Assembly: GCF_002050515.1 (NCBI RefSeq) | Contig: NZ_LTAY01000048.1 | Span: 1-64,000 of the forward strand | Direction of reading: 5' to 3' | DNA from: Clostridium thermobutyricum DSM 4928 | Lineage (GTDB): Bacteria > Bacillota > Clostridia > Clostridiales > Clostridiaceae | DNA length: 64,000 bases | In this document: positions 53,411 through 62,904 of the stretch, piece by piece | Layout of the letters: every line of letters begins with the position of its first letter | Numbering within the stretch: position 1 is the stretch's first letter | Position numbers and translations under genes: made by a program | The notes under the pieces: model-generated | The model's database searches: none | Seen by the model: the letters and a program-made list of their open reading frames with translations, nothing else | Told to the model about the DNA's origin: nothing

Positions 53411-54593
53411 AAAGTTTTATATCTGGATTTAAAGGTTTGATTTTTCCAGCTCCAATTATTATACATGCTATAACTAAAGCTATAATTGAAATTGGGAATA
53501 ACATCCAACCATGTCCATTTGAAATTAATGCTCCACCTATTAAGTTACCAACTATTTGAGGTATACATAAGAATACATTATTTATTCCCATATATTCTCC
53601 AAGCTTTTCTTTTGGTGAAACAACTGGTATTAATGCATAGAATACAACATTCATGATACCGAATCCAATACCATATACTATTGTAAATATCCAAAGACCA
53701 GTAACTGTGTGAGCCCACCATCCAATAATAAATGATGCTCCAAATATTATACAAGATATAAGGAATATTATTTGCTTATTGAATCTATCACACCACATTC
53801 CAACGAATAATGATAAGATAAGTCCTATTGCAGTAAATCCAACTAATGCATAACTGATGTTAGCATCTGAAATTCCTAAGTTTGAGTAGTATGGAAGCCA
53901 GAATGGCATTATTAATCCATAACCAATATAGAAGAAGAAAGCACACATAAATACTTTCATAGCACTAGCATTTTTTAATACTTCTAAGCTAAGTTTTGAT
54001 GGCTTATTAAATTTGCTAGTATCTTCTTTAACAAATAATGTTGCAAGTATAATTGGTATTAATACAACAATTAGAACAACTATGAATGGAAGTGATTTAG
54101 ACTTATCAAAAAGACTAACTCCTGTAAAGAAAACTATAACTCCACCTAAAGAGAAGAATAATTTTCCAAGACCTGTAACAAGACCAATTTGGTTTGCTTC
54201 AACTGCTTCAGGCATCCATGAATAATAAGCTCCTTGATAGAAGTTTAAAGATGCATATACGATAAATGCAAAAATAAACATTTCTATATAAGTTGTAGAG
54301 AAACCTAATAAGAACAAGGCAACGGCACCTATAATACCACCTATTAAAACCCAAGGTTTTCTCTTTCCAAGCTTCATGTTTGTTCTATCACTTAATGCTC
54401 CAGCTATGTAAGGGAATATAATTCCTGTAACAGGAGCCATTGTAACAAGTACAGCAAGTTTAAATGCTGAAGGTGTTACAGTTTTTACTAATAAAGGTAC
54501 AACTGTACTATTCATATTCCATGCTAATCCAAGACCTATACTTGGTAAAGCAATAAGAAATGGAATAAGAGCACTTTTCTTTTTAGTTCCCAT
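53409..54593 (-). CDS. MFS permease (SLC45-like), paralogue 1
   Basis: 394 residues, twelve membrane segments. Family motif between helices 2 and 3, ALSDRTNMKLGKRKPWV (DR-x6-GRR-like), is seen. It is closely similar along its length to the permease at 56838 that sits with rbsK-rbsD, suggesting a pentose or related sugar. It is transcribed opposite to the citrate operon. GGAGGA ribosome binding site on the minus strand. A citrate role cannot be excluded by position but the similarity argues against it. Confidence 0.8.
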   Translation of the reverse strand: MGTKKKSALIPFLIALPSIGLGLAWNMNSTVVPLLVKTVTPSAFKLAVLVTMAPVTGIIFPYIAGALSDRTNMKLGKRKPWVLIGGIIGAVALFLLGFSTTYIEMFIFAFIVYASLNFYQGAYYSWMPEAVEANQIGLVTGLGKLFFSLGGVIVFFTGVSLFDKSKSLPFIVVLIVVLIPIILATLFVKEDTSKFNKPSKLSLEVLKNASAMKVFMCAFFFYIGYGLIMPFWLPYYSNLGISDANISYALVGFTAIGLILSLFVGMWCDRFNKQIIFLISCIIFGASFIIGWWAHTVTGLWIFTIVYGIGFGIMNVVFYALIPVVSPKEKLGEYMGINNVFLCIPQIVGNLIGGALISNGHGWMLFPISIIALVIACIIIGAGKIKPLNPDIKL

Positions 54594-55371
54594 ATATAAT
54601 TCCTCCTCTAATAATAATATAAATATATTTCTGTAAATCTATACATTCATTTTTGTAAACGTAATAATCTTTCTGAAATAAAGTATATACTAAGAATTAA
54701 AACTTGCAATCACTAAAATGACAATATTTAAATTTTATTTATAAAATTAATAAAATTTCAATAAAAGTAAGCGTAAAAAATAGAAGAAAAATTTTAAAAT
54801 TCCTATAAAAGAATACTATGGAAATGAGGTAGATTAAGAGTTGTCTAGATTGAAAAATTCTAAAAGTAAATATTTACAGGTAATAAATTTAATATAATAA
54901 ATATAATTACATAAAAGGATTAAATACTTATAAATTCTTGATTTTGTAAGTGAAAAAATAGATTTGAAAATAGAATAAATGAGATCTAAAAAATTTTATT
55001 TAATCGATTACTTTTTACTTAATATGGAAGATGTTAGTATATATTTTTATTTTAATATTACAATAAAAAAAGAAAAATTAAAAGAATTATATAAGTAAAA
55101 AAATAGGCTAAAATAATGAATTTTAAGAAAACGTATTCATAAGATTGAAATAGGATTGAATAAAAAATAATCAGAAAAAATATAAATAAAGATAATATTT
55201 TTTAATTAAAAATAGACTATACTTAATAGATATTTATATGAAAATTACATATAGAAATAAGTTTAATATAAAAATTAAAAAAAGTATTTTATCAATATAT
55301 ATAAATCATTTTGTATTTTAGTTATATGAAAATTAAAAAAATGTTATTTACAAAATATTTACAAAAAATAC
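54594..55371. other. Long AT-rich intergenic region before rbsK
   Basis: About 780 bp without a supported gene. It contains LacI/CcpA-like boxes: TGTAAACGTAAT-like (about 54652-54664) near the minus-strand MFS start, a perfect palindrome TAATCGATTA (55001-55010) and GAAAACGTATTCAT (55127-55140). No RNA gene or repeat is recognised. Confidence 0.5.
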
Positions 55372-55400
55372 TTGAAAAACGTTTTCATAAGATGTAATAT
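55372..55400 (+). promoter_or_regulatory. Promoter of rbsKD-MFS overlapped by a catabolite box
   Basis: TTGAAA (55372-55377), 17-bp spacer, TAATAT (55395-55400). TGAAAAACGTTTTCAT (55373-55388) in the -35/spacer strongly resembles a cre site. Confidence 0.65.
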
Positions 55401-55415
55401 AAGTTTATAAACAAA

Positions 55416-55429
55416 GTAAAACGGTTTAC
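55416..55429. promoter_or_regulatory. LacI-type operator before rbsK
   Basis: GTAAAACGGTTTAC, a near-palindrome with central CG typical of LacI/RbsR operators, placed 16 bp after the -10 box, 34 bp before the start codon. No rbsR gene is in the window. Confidence 0.65.
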
Positions 55430-55462
55430 TAAAATTTATATTAAAGAAATCGGAGGAATATT

Positions 55463-56392
55463 ATGAATAAAGTATGTGTTTTAGGAAGCATTAATATGGA
55501 TTTAGTTATAAAAGTTAAAGATATGCCAAAAGTTGGAGAAACTATTCTTTCTAAATCTTTTGAAAAAATAGCTGGTGGTAAAGGTGCGAACCAAGCTGTA
55601 GCAGCTAAAAGATGTGGTAATGAAGTTTCAATGATTGGAAAGATAGGGTTAGATGATAATGGAAAAGCCTTAAAAAGATTATTAGAAGATGATGAAATAG
55701 ATACAAGCTTAATATTTGAAGATGAAAAAAATCCAACAGGAATGGCAATGATAACTGTTAATGAAAATAGTGATAATTCAATAATAGTTATTTCAGGTTC
55801 AAATATGAAGATAAATGAAAGTGAAATAGAAAAATCAAGAGAAAAGATAAAAAATAGTGATATATTAATTTCTCAATTCGAAACACCAGAAGATATGACA
55901 ATTAAAGCATTTAATATAGCAAAGGAAAATGGAAAAATAACAATATTAAATCCAGCACCAGCAAAAGAAATAAAAAAAGAATTATTAAAAGTTACAGATA
56001 TAATAATTCCAAATGAAACAGAAGCAGAGCTTTTAACTGGAATAAAAGTAAATAATTTAGATACAGCTAAATTAGCAGGAAAAAAATTATTAGAGTCTGG
56101 AGTTAAATTTGCAATTATAACATTAGGAGAAAAAGGTGCTGCAATAATAAGCAATGAAAGAGCTGAATTAGTAAAAGCATTTAAAGTTAATGCAGTAGAT
56201 ACTACAGCTGCAGGTGATAGTTTTATAGGAGGATTAAGTTCAAAACTTAATATAAATGATTTAAACTTTGAAAATTTAATTAAAGCTGTTACTTTTGGAA
56301 ATAAAGTTTCATCAATAGCAGTTCAAAGAGAAGGAGCACAACCTTCAATACCAACTTTAGAAGAAGTAATAAAGATATATGGAGAGGAGTAA
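55463..56392 (+). CDS. rbsK: Ribokinase
   Basis: 309 residues. PfkB-family motifs GGKGAN (38-43) and DTTAAGDSF with catalytic Asp252; normal ribokinase length. It phosphorylates D-ribose at O5 in the cytoplasm. CGGAGGA ribosome binding site. rbsD follows 6 bp later. Confidence 0.93.
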   Translation: MNKVCVLGSINMDLVIKVKDMPKVGETILSKSFEKIAGGKGANQAVAAKRCGNEVSMIGKIGLDDNGKALKRLLEDDEIDTSLIFEDEKNPTGMAMITVNENSDNSIIVISGSNMKINESEIEKSREKIKNSDILISQFETPEDMTIKAFNIAKENGKITILNPAPAKEIKKELLKVTDIIIPNETEAELLTGIKVNNLDTAKLAGKKLLESGVKFAIITLGEKGAAIISNERAELVKAFKVNAVDTTAAGDSFIGGLSSKLNINDLNFENLIKAVTFGNKVSSIAVQREGAQPSIPTLEEVIKIYGEE

Positions 56393-56398
56393 ATTATA

Positions 56399-56794
56399 AT
56401 GAGAAAAACACAATTATTAAACAATGAAATTGGAACAGTAATATCACAAATGGGTCACACAGATTCTTTAGCAATAGGGGATTGCGGATTACCTATACCA
56501 ATGGGAGTTCAAAGAATTGATTTAGCATTAATAAAAAATTTACCAAGATTCATAGATACATTAAAGGCTGTTCTTTTAGAACTGCAAATAGAAGAAGTTT
56601 TAATTGCAACTGAAACAAAAGAAGTTAGTCCAAGTCTTTTTGAGGAAATAAAAAAAGAAATAGGGGATACAAAAATAACTTTTATATCTCATGAAGAATT
56701 AAAGACAAGCTTAAAAGATTGTAGAGCAGTTATAAGAACAGGAGAGCAAACACCATATGCTAATATTATTCTAAAATCAGGAGTTGTATTTTAG
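56399..56794 (+). CDS. rbsD: D-ribose pyranase
   Basis: 131 residues. Catalytic His20 ([13 protein letters not shown]), Asp28 and the C-terminal [13 protein letters not shown] segment match RbsD, which interconverts ribose pyranose and furanose so ribokinase can use it. Coupled to rbsK by a 6-bp gap. Confidence 0.93.
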   Translation: MRKTQLLNNEIGTVISQMGHTDSLAIGDCGLPIPMGVQRIDLALIKNLPRFIDTLKAVLLELQIEEVLIATETKEVSPSLFEEIKKEIGDTKITFISHEELKTSLKDCRAVIRTGEQTPYANIILKSGVVF

Positions 56795-56837
56795 TTAATT
56801 AAAATTAAACATTAACACAATAAAGGAGAGAAAAATT

Positions 56838-58019
56838 GTGAAAAATAAGGGGATATTAACACCATTTTTAATAGCATTACCTAGTATAGGATTAGGAATT
56901 GCTTGGAATATGAATAGTACAGTAGTGCCATTATTAGTAAAGACAGCAACACCATCAGCTTTTAAACTAGCAATTTTAGTAGCTATGGCTCCTGTAACAG
57001 GAATGTTATTTCCATATTTGGGAGGAGCAATAAGTGATAGGACTAATTGTAAGTTTGGTAAGAGAAAACCTTGGGTTTTACTTGGAGGCATAATTGGATC
57101 AATTGCATTGTTTTTACTAGGCTTCTCAACAGAATATATATTAATGTTTATATTTGCATTTATTTTCTATGGAGCTTTGAATTTTGCACAAGGTGCATAT
57201 TATTCATGGATGCCAGAGGCAGTTACACCAGATAAAATTGGTATGGTTAATGGGATTGGAAAATTATTCTTTGGATTAGGAGGAGTTTTAGTATTCTTCT
57301 TAGGAGTTGATTTATTTGATATATCAAAATCTCTTCCATTTTTAGCAGTTATAATTGCTGTAATGGTACCAATACTTATAGTAACTTTTTTCGTGAAAGA
57401 AGATACTACAGAAAAATTAAAACCTACAAAAATAAGTTTTGATTTCTTAAAAAATAAAAGTGCTATGAAATTATTTATGTGTGCATTTTTCTTCTATATA
57501 GGATATGGATTTATAATGCCATTTTGGATTCCTTATTATACACAGGTAAATGGATTCTCAAGTACAGATATAAGTTATGCACTTGTTGGATTTACAGCTA
57601 TGGGAGTAATATTCTCAATATTTATAGGAATATGGTGTGATAAGTTTAATAAGCAAATAATAATACTTATTGCATGTATAATATTTGGAGCATCTTTCTT
57701 TATTGGATGGAATGTAAAATCATTAACTGGATTATGGGCATTTACAATAGTTTATGGACTTGGATATGCAATGCTACAAGTTGTATTCTATGCATTAATA
57801 CCTGTAGTTGCACCAAAAGAAAAACTTGGAGAATATATGGGAATAAATAATATATTCTTATGTATACCTCAAATAATAAGTAACTTAATAGGGGGATATT
57901 TAATAACAAATGGACATGGTTCACTTATATTCCCAATTTCAATTGCAGCTTTAGTAATAGCTTGTATAATAATTGAAAGTGGTAAATTACAATCTGCTAA
58001 TCCTGATATGAAGATTTAA
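56838..58019 (+). CDS. MFS permease (SLC45-like), probable ribose transporter
   Basis: 393 residues, twelve membrane segments, motif AISDRTNCKFGKRKPWV. Third gene of the rbsK-rbsD unit, 43 bp after rbsD, with no RbsABC genes; a sugar:cation symport role for ribose is inferred. GTG start with AAAGGAGAG upstream. Nearly parallel to the permease at 53409, probably a duplication. Confidence 0.82.
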   Translation: MKNKGILTPFLIALPSIGLGIAWNMNSTVVPLLVKTATPSAFKLAILVAMAPVTGMLFPYLGGAISDRTNCKFGKRKPWVLLGGIIGSIALFLLGFSTEYILMFIFAFIFYGALNFAQGAYYSWMPEAVTPDKIGMVNGIGKLFFGLGGVLVFFLGVDLFDISKSLPFLAVIIAVMVPILIVTFFVKEDTTEKLKPTKISFDFLKNKSAMKLFMCAFFFYIGYGFIMPFWIPYYTQVNGFSSTDISYALVGFTAMGVIFSIFIGIWCDKFNKQIIILIACIIFGASFFIGWNVKSLTGLWAFTIVYGLGYAMLQVVFYALIPVVAPKEKLGEYMGINNIFLCIPQIISNLIGGYLITNGHGSLIFPISIAALVIACIIIESGKLQSANPDMKI

Positions 58020-58057
58020 TTAGTAATAAGATTTGTAAAGGTAATTTAAATATTAGA

Positions 58058-58095
58058 AGAGTAAGTCAAATTTAAAGTTTGATTTACTCTTTTAT
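58058..58095 (+). terminator. Terminator of the rbs unit
   Basis: AGAGTAAGTCAAA (58058-58070) / TTTGATTTACTCT (58078-58090) with one G-T pair, then TTTTATTT. Confidence 0.85.
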
Positions 58096-58299
58096 TTATA
58101 ATTAGGTATATAGAATTTATTTGAATTATAAAAATATAAATTTAAATTGTTTTAATGCGAATTAATAGATAAAATAATAAGGAAAAAAATTCTAGTAAAT
58201 ATTATTGGCTTTTTATTATATAATACAATTGAAAAATTTTTATGTTATGATAATCTTTATATAAATAGGTATACAAAAGATTATAAGGAGAAATTTAAA

Positions 58300-58839
58300 A
58301 TGAGATCTTATGAATATGTTGAAGAAAAAATAGAAAGCATGGAAGAGGTTAAAACTTGGGGAACTAATAAAGAAATAAATGAACTTCCAAATGTATTAGG
58401 TGATAATGAAGAACTTATATATATAACATCAGGTTTATATGAAGATAATACATGGCTTATTGCATTAACAGATAAGAGAATTCTTTTTTTAGATAAAGGA
58501 TTAATTTATGGATTAAAGCAAAAAGATATAACTTTAGATAAAGTTAATTCAGTAGAATATGAAACTGGAATTATATTTTCAAAGATAAAAGTATGGAATG
58601 GAGCAGAATATATTATAATTGATAAAGTTTTAAATAAATATGCAAACATAATGGTTAGATATATAACAGAAGAATTGGAACTTTATAAGGACAAAATGCT
58701 AAGGCCTAGAATAGTAGAAGAAACGAATGAAGATAGAATAAATCAATTAGCCAAATTAGGAAAGTTAAGAGATGCAGGTGTTTTAACTCAGGAAGAGTTT
58801 GAAGAAACAAAAAGAAAAATACTTAAGGATATAGTTTAA
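58300..58839 (+). CDS. PH-like domain protein with C-terminal SHOCT domain
   Basis: 179 residues: a bacterial PH-like (YokE type) beta domain (about 30-130: LIYITSGLYEDNTWLIALTDKRILFL) and a C-terminal SHOCT motif (INQLAKLGKLRDAGVLTQEE, FEETKRKIL). These proteins are widespread in Firmicutes and often associated with membranes or oligomeric complexes; no defined function. AAGGAG upstream. Single gene followed by a long palindrome. Confidence 0.8.
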   Translation: MRSYEYVEEKIESMEEVKTWGTNKEINELPNVLGDNEELIYITSGLYEDNTWLIALTDKRILFLDKGLIYGLKQKDITLDKVNSVEYETGIIFSKIKVWNGAEYIIIDKVLNKYANIMVRYITEELELYKDKMLRPRIVEETNEDRINQLAKLGKLRDAGVLTQEEFEETKRKILKDIV

Positions 58840-58898
58840 GATAAATTATCCTTTTAAAATTGATATATTAAATAAATATTTTTAAAATTATGATCAAT

Positions 58899-58938
58899 AA
58901 TATAGGTTAAATATAATTAATTATATTTAACCTATATT
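58899..58938. terminator. Perfect 20-bp inverted repeat, probable terminator
   Basis: AATATAGGTTAAATATAATT (58899-58918) followed directly by its exact complement (58919-58938) and TATTTT. It lies 60 bp after the PH-SHOCT gene. Confidence 0.65.
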
Positions 58939-58991
58939 ATTTTAAATTTAAAATCAAAACAAATTGGTAATTATATTGAATAGTTCTCTGC

Positions 58992-59047
58992 TTAGCAAAT
59001 ATTATTTTACCTTCTAAATCAAAAGCTAAAAATAATATTTATGCTAA
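58992..59047. repeat. Imperfect inverted repeat near the VOC gene
   Basis: TTAGCAAATATTATTTT (58992-59008) and its complement with a 2-bp insertion (59029-59047), 20-bp loop. It lies 36 bp after the end of the minus-strand VOC gene and could be its terminator. Confidence 0.45.
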
Positions 59048-59082
59048 AAAGTTAGAGCGAATAATATTCTCATTAGCAATAA

Positions 59083-59448
59083 TTAAAATTTTAAATTTTC
59101 AAGGAAAGATAATTTTACTCCGTTTATATCTTTAGCAAATAGAATTTTTACTCCATTAGCAACAGATATGGGTTCTCCAAGTATTTCAACATTAGAAGTT
59201 TTTAATTTTTTTATAGTAGCTTCTAAACTATCTACTCCAAATCCTAATGTAATATTTCCTGAATTATAACAGTTATCGTGTCCTTCGATAAGCTCAATTA
59301 CTATTGGCTCCTCACCTTTCATAAAAGCTATTTCAACACCTTTGTTAGGAGAAAATCTATTTATAACTTTCATATCTAAGATATTAGAATAAAAATTAAT
59401 AGATTCATCTAGATTTTTTATATTGATAGTAGTTAATTGATATTTCAT
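59083..59448 (-). CDS. VOC family (glyoxalase/dioxygenase fold) protein
   Basis: 121 residues, two beta-alpha-beta modules (TTINIKNLDESINFYSNILDM and the C-terminal GVKILFAKDINGVKLSFLE). The His/Glu metal ligands of glyoxalase I are not all present (Gln4 occurs in place of the first His), so it may be a binding protein or enzyme of other function such as antibiotic-resistance-like VOC proteins. GAGAGGA-like ribosome binding site. Single gene. Confidence 0.75.
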   Translation of the reverse strand: MKYQLTTINIKNLDESINFYSNILDMKVINRFSPNKGVEIAFMKGEEPIVIELIEGHDNCYNSGNITLGFGVDSLEATIKKLKTSNVEILGEPISVANGVKILFAKDINGVKLSFLENLKF

Positions 59449-59692
59449 TTTAATCCTCTCTTTTCTTATAAGATATTATAATTATATCATTTTATAAATA
59501 CTAAAAAGTATAATGAAAATTAAATAGAAGTTTTTATATAGAAATTTCTTAAGAATAAAATCATAAAGAATTCATGAAGAAGATAATAATTAGAAATCAT
59601 TTGTTTAAATGATGATAATATAATAAATACAAATGGTAGGGGTACTATTGATAAATTCTAATAATGCTTACATTAATATAAGGAGTGATATT

Positions 59693-59779
59693 ATGTATGA
59701 AAAAATTAGAACATTTATAATTGGGAGCGGATGGGTTATAATAGCCTTTTGTTTTGGATTCTTTTTTAATAAGCTTTAA
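59693..59779 (+). CDS. 28-residue single-helix membrane peptide
   Basis: MYEKIRTFIIGSGWVIIAFC then FGFFFNKL: almost entirely one hydrophobic helix with a charged N-terminus and Lys near the C-terminus. It has a strong AAGGAG (59680-59685) 7 nt before ATG and its own terminator, which is more than chance would give. Function unknown: small membrane regulator or type I toxin-like peptide are possible. An ATCATTT / AAATGAT inverted repeat (59596-59613) lies upstream. Confidence 0.55.
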   Translation: MYEKIRTFIIGSGWVIIAFCFGFFFNKL

Positions 59780-59796
59780 ATGATAGTTAAATATAT

Positions 59797-59835
59797 AAAG
59801 AGTGTTTAAATTTTATTTAAGCACTCTTTTTTTAT
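59797..59835 (+). terminator. Terminator after the 28-residue peptide gene
   Basis: AAAGAGTGTTTAAA (59797-59810) / TTTAAGCACTCTTT (59816-59829), one G-T pair, then TTTT. Confidence 0.85.
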
Positions 59836-59944
59836 TTAAATAAAAATTTATAGTATATAAAAAATAAAATCAATAAAAAGTTGGTTAAATAAAATAAAAA
59901 TAGAGAAAAATAAATATTATTTGAGAAGGAGATGAAAGATTTAT

Positions 59945-61618
59945 ATGGAGATTACACCTATAATACATAAAAGTATAAACCTTAAAAATTTAAGAGATTT
60001 ATTAAAGATGTATCCTTATTTAATAAATAATTTAAAATGGGAAAAAACCTTCTCAACTTTTGATTTTAATTCTATTAATACTAACTTTGAAGGTTATAAA
60101 GAGAGCATATATAAGTTTGCGTGTCAGCTTGGAATAGAAAATAGAGGTAACAAATATTTTGAAGTAAATGAATTTCTTTTTCTTTTAAGTGATAGACAAC
60201 TTTTAAATTATATAAGATTTTGGATTTTAACATATTATGTACCAAATCCTTATGTAATTAGCGAAGGTAATCCTAAAATTATTTGGATAGATATATGTGA
60301 AAATATACTTAAATCAGAAAAGTTAGAAATAGATTATTATAAGTATTTTCATGATAACATAAATAAAAAAATTAAAGTTTCAAGACCAGATAATTTTGCT
60401 AACTCAAAAACATTACTAAAAGCTATATTAGAATATGGTATTTTTATAGAATTAAAAAATGATAAAAGAACTATTTTTATAAAAAAAGAGGAAAAAGAAT
60501 TAGTTAGAAAAACTGTAGATTATATAAAAAAATATTTTGAAATACCTAAAAGACATAAAAATAAGAATGAATTTTTCAAAAGATATTCAATTGATAATTT
60601 TCAAAAAATGTTTCCTATTAACATTCGAAAGAAAAATTATAAAGATATAGAAGTTAATATGGATAGAGAAATAAAGATAGATAATTTAATATTTGAAAAT
60701 AAAGAAGAGATAAAGAGAAGAGTAAATAAAGCTTTAAAGGGTGGAAAAAATATTATTTTAGCAGGTGTGCCTGGAAGTGGAAAATCTAAATTAGCTAAAG
60801 ATATATGTGAATCTTTTGAAGTTGAATATAAAATGACTACAGCAATATCAGACTGGACTACATATGAAACTATGGGAAGTTATAAAGTTGATTCAAAATC
60901 AAATTTATATTTTGATGAAGGAATATTTTTATCTTGTTTTAAAGATGAAAGAAATGAAGTTAAAAATGAATGGCTTATAGTAGATGAAATGAATAGAGCT
61001 GATATAGATAAAGCTTTTGGAGTATTCTTTTCTGTTCTTTCAGGTGATGATATAGATTTAAGCTTTAAAAATGAATATAGAGAAAATATAGAGATAATAA
61101 GCGAAGAAAATATAACAGATCCAAGAGATATAAAAAGCAATCAATATCTTATTCCAAAGGATTGGAGAATGATAGGAACTATAAATACATTAGATAAAAA
61201 TACGCTATATGAGATGAGTTATGCTTTTATGAGAAGATTTGCAATAATTCCTATAGAAGTTCCATCTAATATTACAAAAGAGTTAATTAGAGAGTATTTT
61301 TCAATATGGAATATAAAAGAAGATGTAATAGGAAACATAAATAATGTAGATGCAATTTATAATCTGTGGTTAGGAATAAATGATTATAGAGAAATTGGCC
61401 CAGCAATAATTAAAGATATTGTAAGTTACGTTGAAGAAGAAGAGGATTGGACTTCAGCAATTATTTTATATGTATTACCACAATTTGAAGGAGTAAATGA
61501 AGATATTATAAATGGATTTATAGATAAACTACAAGAGATAAATAAATTAGGAATAAAAATAAATATAGATAAATTGAAAAAATATATAGAAGATTTCTTT
61601 TCTTTAGATTTATATTAG
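59945..61618 (+). CDS. McrB-like AAA+ NTPase of a restriction-type system
   Basis: 557 residues. The first 250 residues are a helical/charged region of no recognised family (possible DNA-recognition part). The AAA+ domain has Walker A GVPGSGKS (274-281), Walker B LIVDEMNRA (344-352), the McrB-type NTxD motif (Asn414-Thr-Leu-Asp417) and MRRF (429-432), a set that identifies the McrB/dynein-like clade, where McrB uses GTP. In McrBC this ring translocates DNA and the partner cuts. SD AGGAGATGA (59927-59935) is 9 nt from the ATG. It is followed 11 bp later by a nuclease gene. Target (modified DNA) unknown. Confidence 0.82.
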   Translation: MEITPIIHKSINLKNLRDLLKMYPYLINNLKWEKTFSTFDFNSINTNFEGYKESIYKFACQLGIENRGNKYFEVNEFLFLLSDRQLLNYIRFWILTYYVPNPYVISEGNPKIIWIDICENILKSEKLEIDYYKYFHDNINKKIKVSRPDNFANSKTLLKAILEYGIFIELKNDKRTIFIKKEEKELVRKTVDYIKKYFEIPKRHKNKNEFFKRYSIDNFQKMFPINIRKKNYKDIEVNMDREIKIDNLIFENKEEIKRRVNKALKGGKNIILAGVPGSGKSKLAKDICESFEVEYKMTTAISDWTTYETMGSYKVDSKSNLYFDEGIFLSCFKDERNEVKNEWLIVDEMNRADIDKAFGVFFSVLSGDDIDLSFKNEYRENIEIISEENITDPRDIKSNQYLIPKDWRMIGTINTLDKNTLYEMSYAFMRRFAIIPIEVPSNITKELIREYFSIWNIKEDVIGNINNVDAIYNLWLGINDYREIGPAIIKDIVSYVEEEEDWTSAIILYVLPQFEGVNEDIINGFIDKLQEINKLGIKINIDKLKKYIEDFFSLDLY

Positions 61619-61629
61619 GATAATTAAAG

Positions 61630-62859
61630 ATGACAAAAGAAGAAATTATAAAATTTATTGAAAAAGAACTCATAATTTATCTTAAAGGTGGAAAATTATC
61701 AATAAATCCTTATTTAAAAGATTTAAATCTTAATATTGATAACTTGGAAAAACTTTTAAAAATACATTTTTTATTAGATGAAGAAGTTTTAAGTTATATA
61801 AAGAGTTTAAAAATAAATATTAGAAGACTAAATACATCTATAAATAAAGAAGAGATATTAACTAAAGGAAATATTAGAGGAAATATATTATGGCATAAAA
61901 GTATAATAAAAAGATATAGTATAAACCAAAAAGACTATAGCATTTTTATATGTAAAGAGAACTTTAAAAATCATATTTCAAAAGAAAACTTAGTTTTAAA
62001 TGAGCTATTAAAAATATTGTATGAGATAGTTAATGAAACGAGTGACTTAATATATGATAATTATGATTTAGATAAAGAGGACTTATTAAAGAATATAAAT
62101 GTATATAAGAAAAATATATATTTATCTAAAATAGAAGAAAAATATATTACAGATAAAATGATAAATTCAGTAATAAATAGTAGAAATAAATTTTATAGTC
62201 AATCAGCTAAATTACTTAAGAGATATAAAAAGATAATAAATTTAGATGAGGACGAGGTAGAAAATTTATTTAAAAGAACTTTTATAGATATTTTAAATGA
62301 TTGGACTTTATTTGAATTATATTGGATAGTGAGAATAATAAAAGAAAATACAAAAAATGCAAAATTATATATATTAGATGATAAAAATACTAAAGTAGCA
62401 GAATGGGGAGATAATGAGAATATTTATACAATATATCATAACTCAACAGGAAGTAATGAAATAAGCTTTAAAGTAGATTTAGAAGAAATATGTGATATTG
62501 AAAATATAGTTATAAATAAAAGAAGAGAAATAATAAATGAAACAAATAATATTGCAAAAAAAATTTTCCCTAATATAAGAGAAAGATATTCAAAAGTTTT
62601 TAATGGAAGACCCGATATATTAATTGAGATAAGAAATATAAATGATAAAAAACTAAATAAAGTAGTGATAGGAGAAGTAAAATATACAAAAGATACAAAT
62701 AATATAATTCAAGGAATAAAAGAATTATTAGAATATATTAAATTTATAAAATATAAACAGAACAATAAATATGAATATTTTTCTGAGTTAGATATTGATT
62801 TAGAAGTAGAAGGGTTACTTTTAAGTGAGAATTTGATATTAAAAATAACTGATTCATAA
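61630..62859 (+). CDS. McrC-like PD-(D/E)xK nuclease partner
   Basis: 409 residues. The N-terminal half is helical with GNIRGNILWHKSI (80-92), resembling the conserved piece in McrC/DUF2357 proteins. The C-terminal part carries a PD-(D/E)xK nuclease site: Glu229 in FELYW, Asp329 in GRPDIL and Glu349-Val-Lys351 in GEVKYT. It is the probable nuclease of a two-subunit restriction complex with the upstream NTPase. It is 11 bp downstream, so co-expressed. Similarity to classical McrC is not strong enough to name it so. Confidence 0.78.
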   Translation: MTKEEIIKFIEKELIIYLKGGKLSINPYLKDLNLNIDNLEKLLKIHFLLDEEVLSYIKSLKINIRRLNTSINKEEILTKGNIRGNILWHKSIIKRYSINQKDYSIFICKENFKNHISKENLVLNELLKILYEIVNETSDLIYDNYDLDKEDLLKNINVYKKNIYLSKIEEKYITDKMINSVINSRNKFYSQSAKLLKRYKKIINLDEDEVENLFKRTFIDILNDWTLFELYWIVRIIKENTKNAKLYILDDKNTKVAEWGDNENIYTIYHNSTGSNEISFKVDLEEICDIENIVINKRREIINETNNIAKKIFPNIRERYSKVFNGRPDILIEIRNINDKKLNKVVIGEVKYTKDTNNIIQGIKELLEYIKFIKYKQNNKYEYFSELDIDLEVEGLLLSENLILKITDS

Positions 62860-62904
62860 AGAAAAGTTTAAGTTATTGTATGGTTAATGAGAGGAGATAT
62901 AAAG

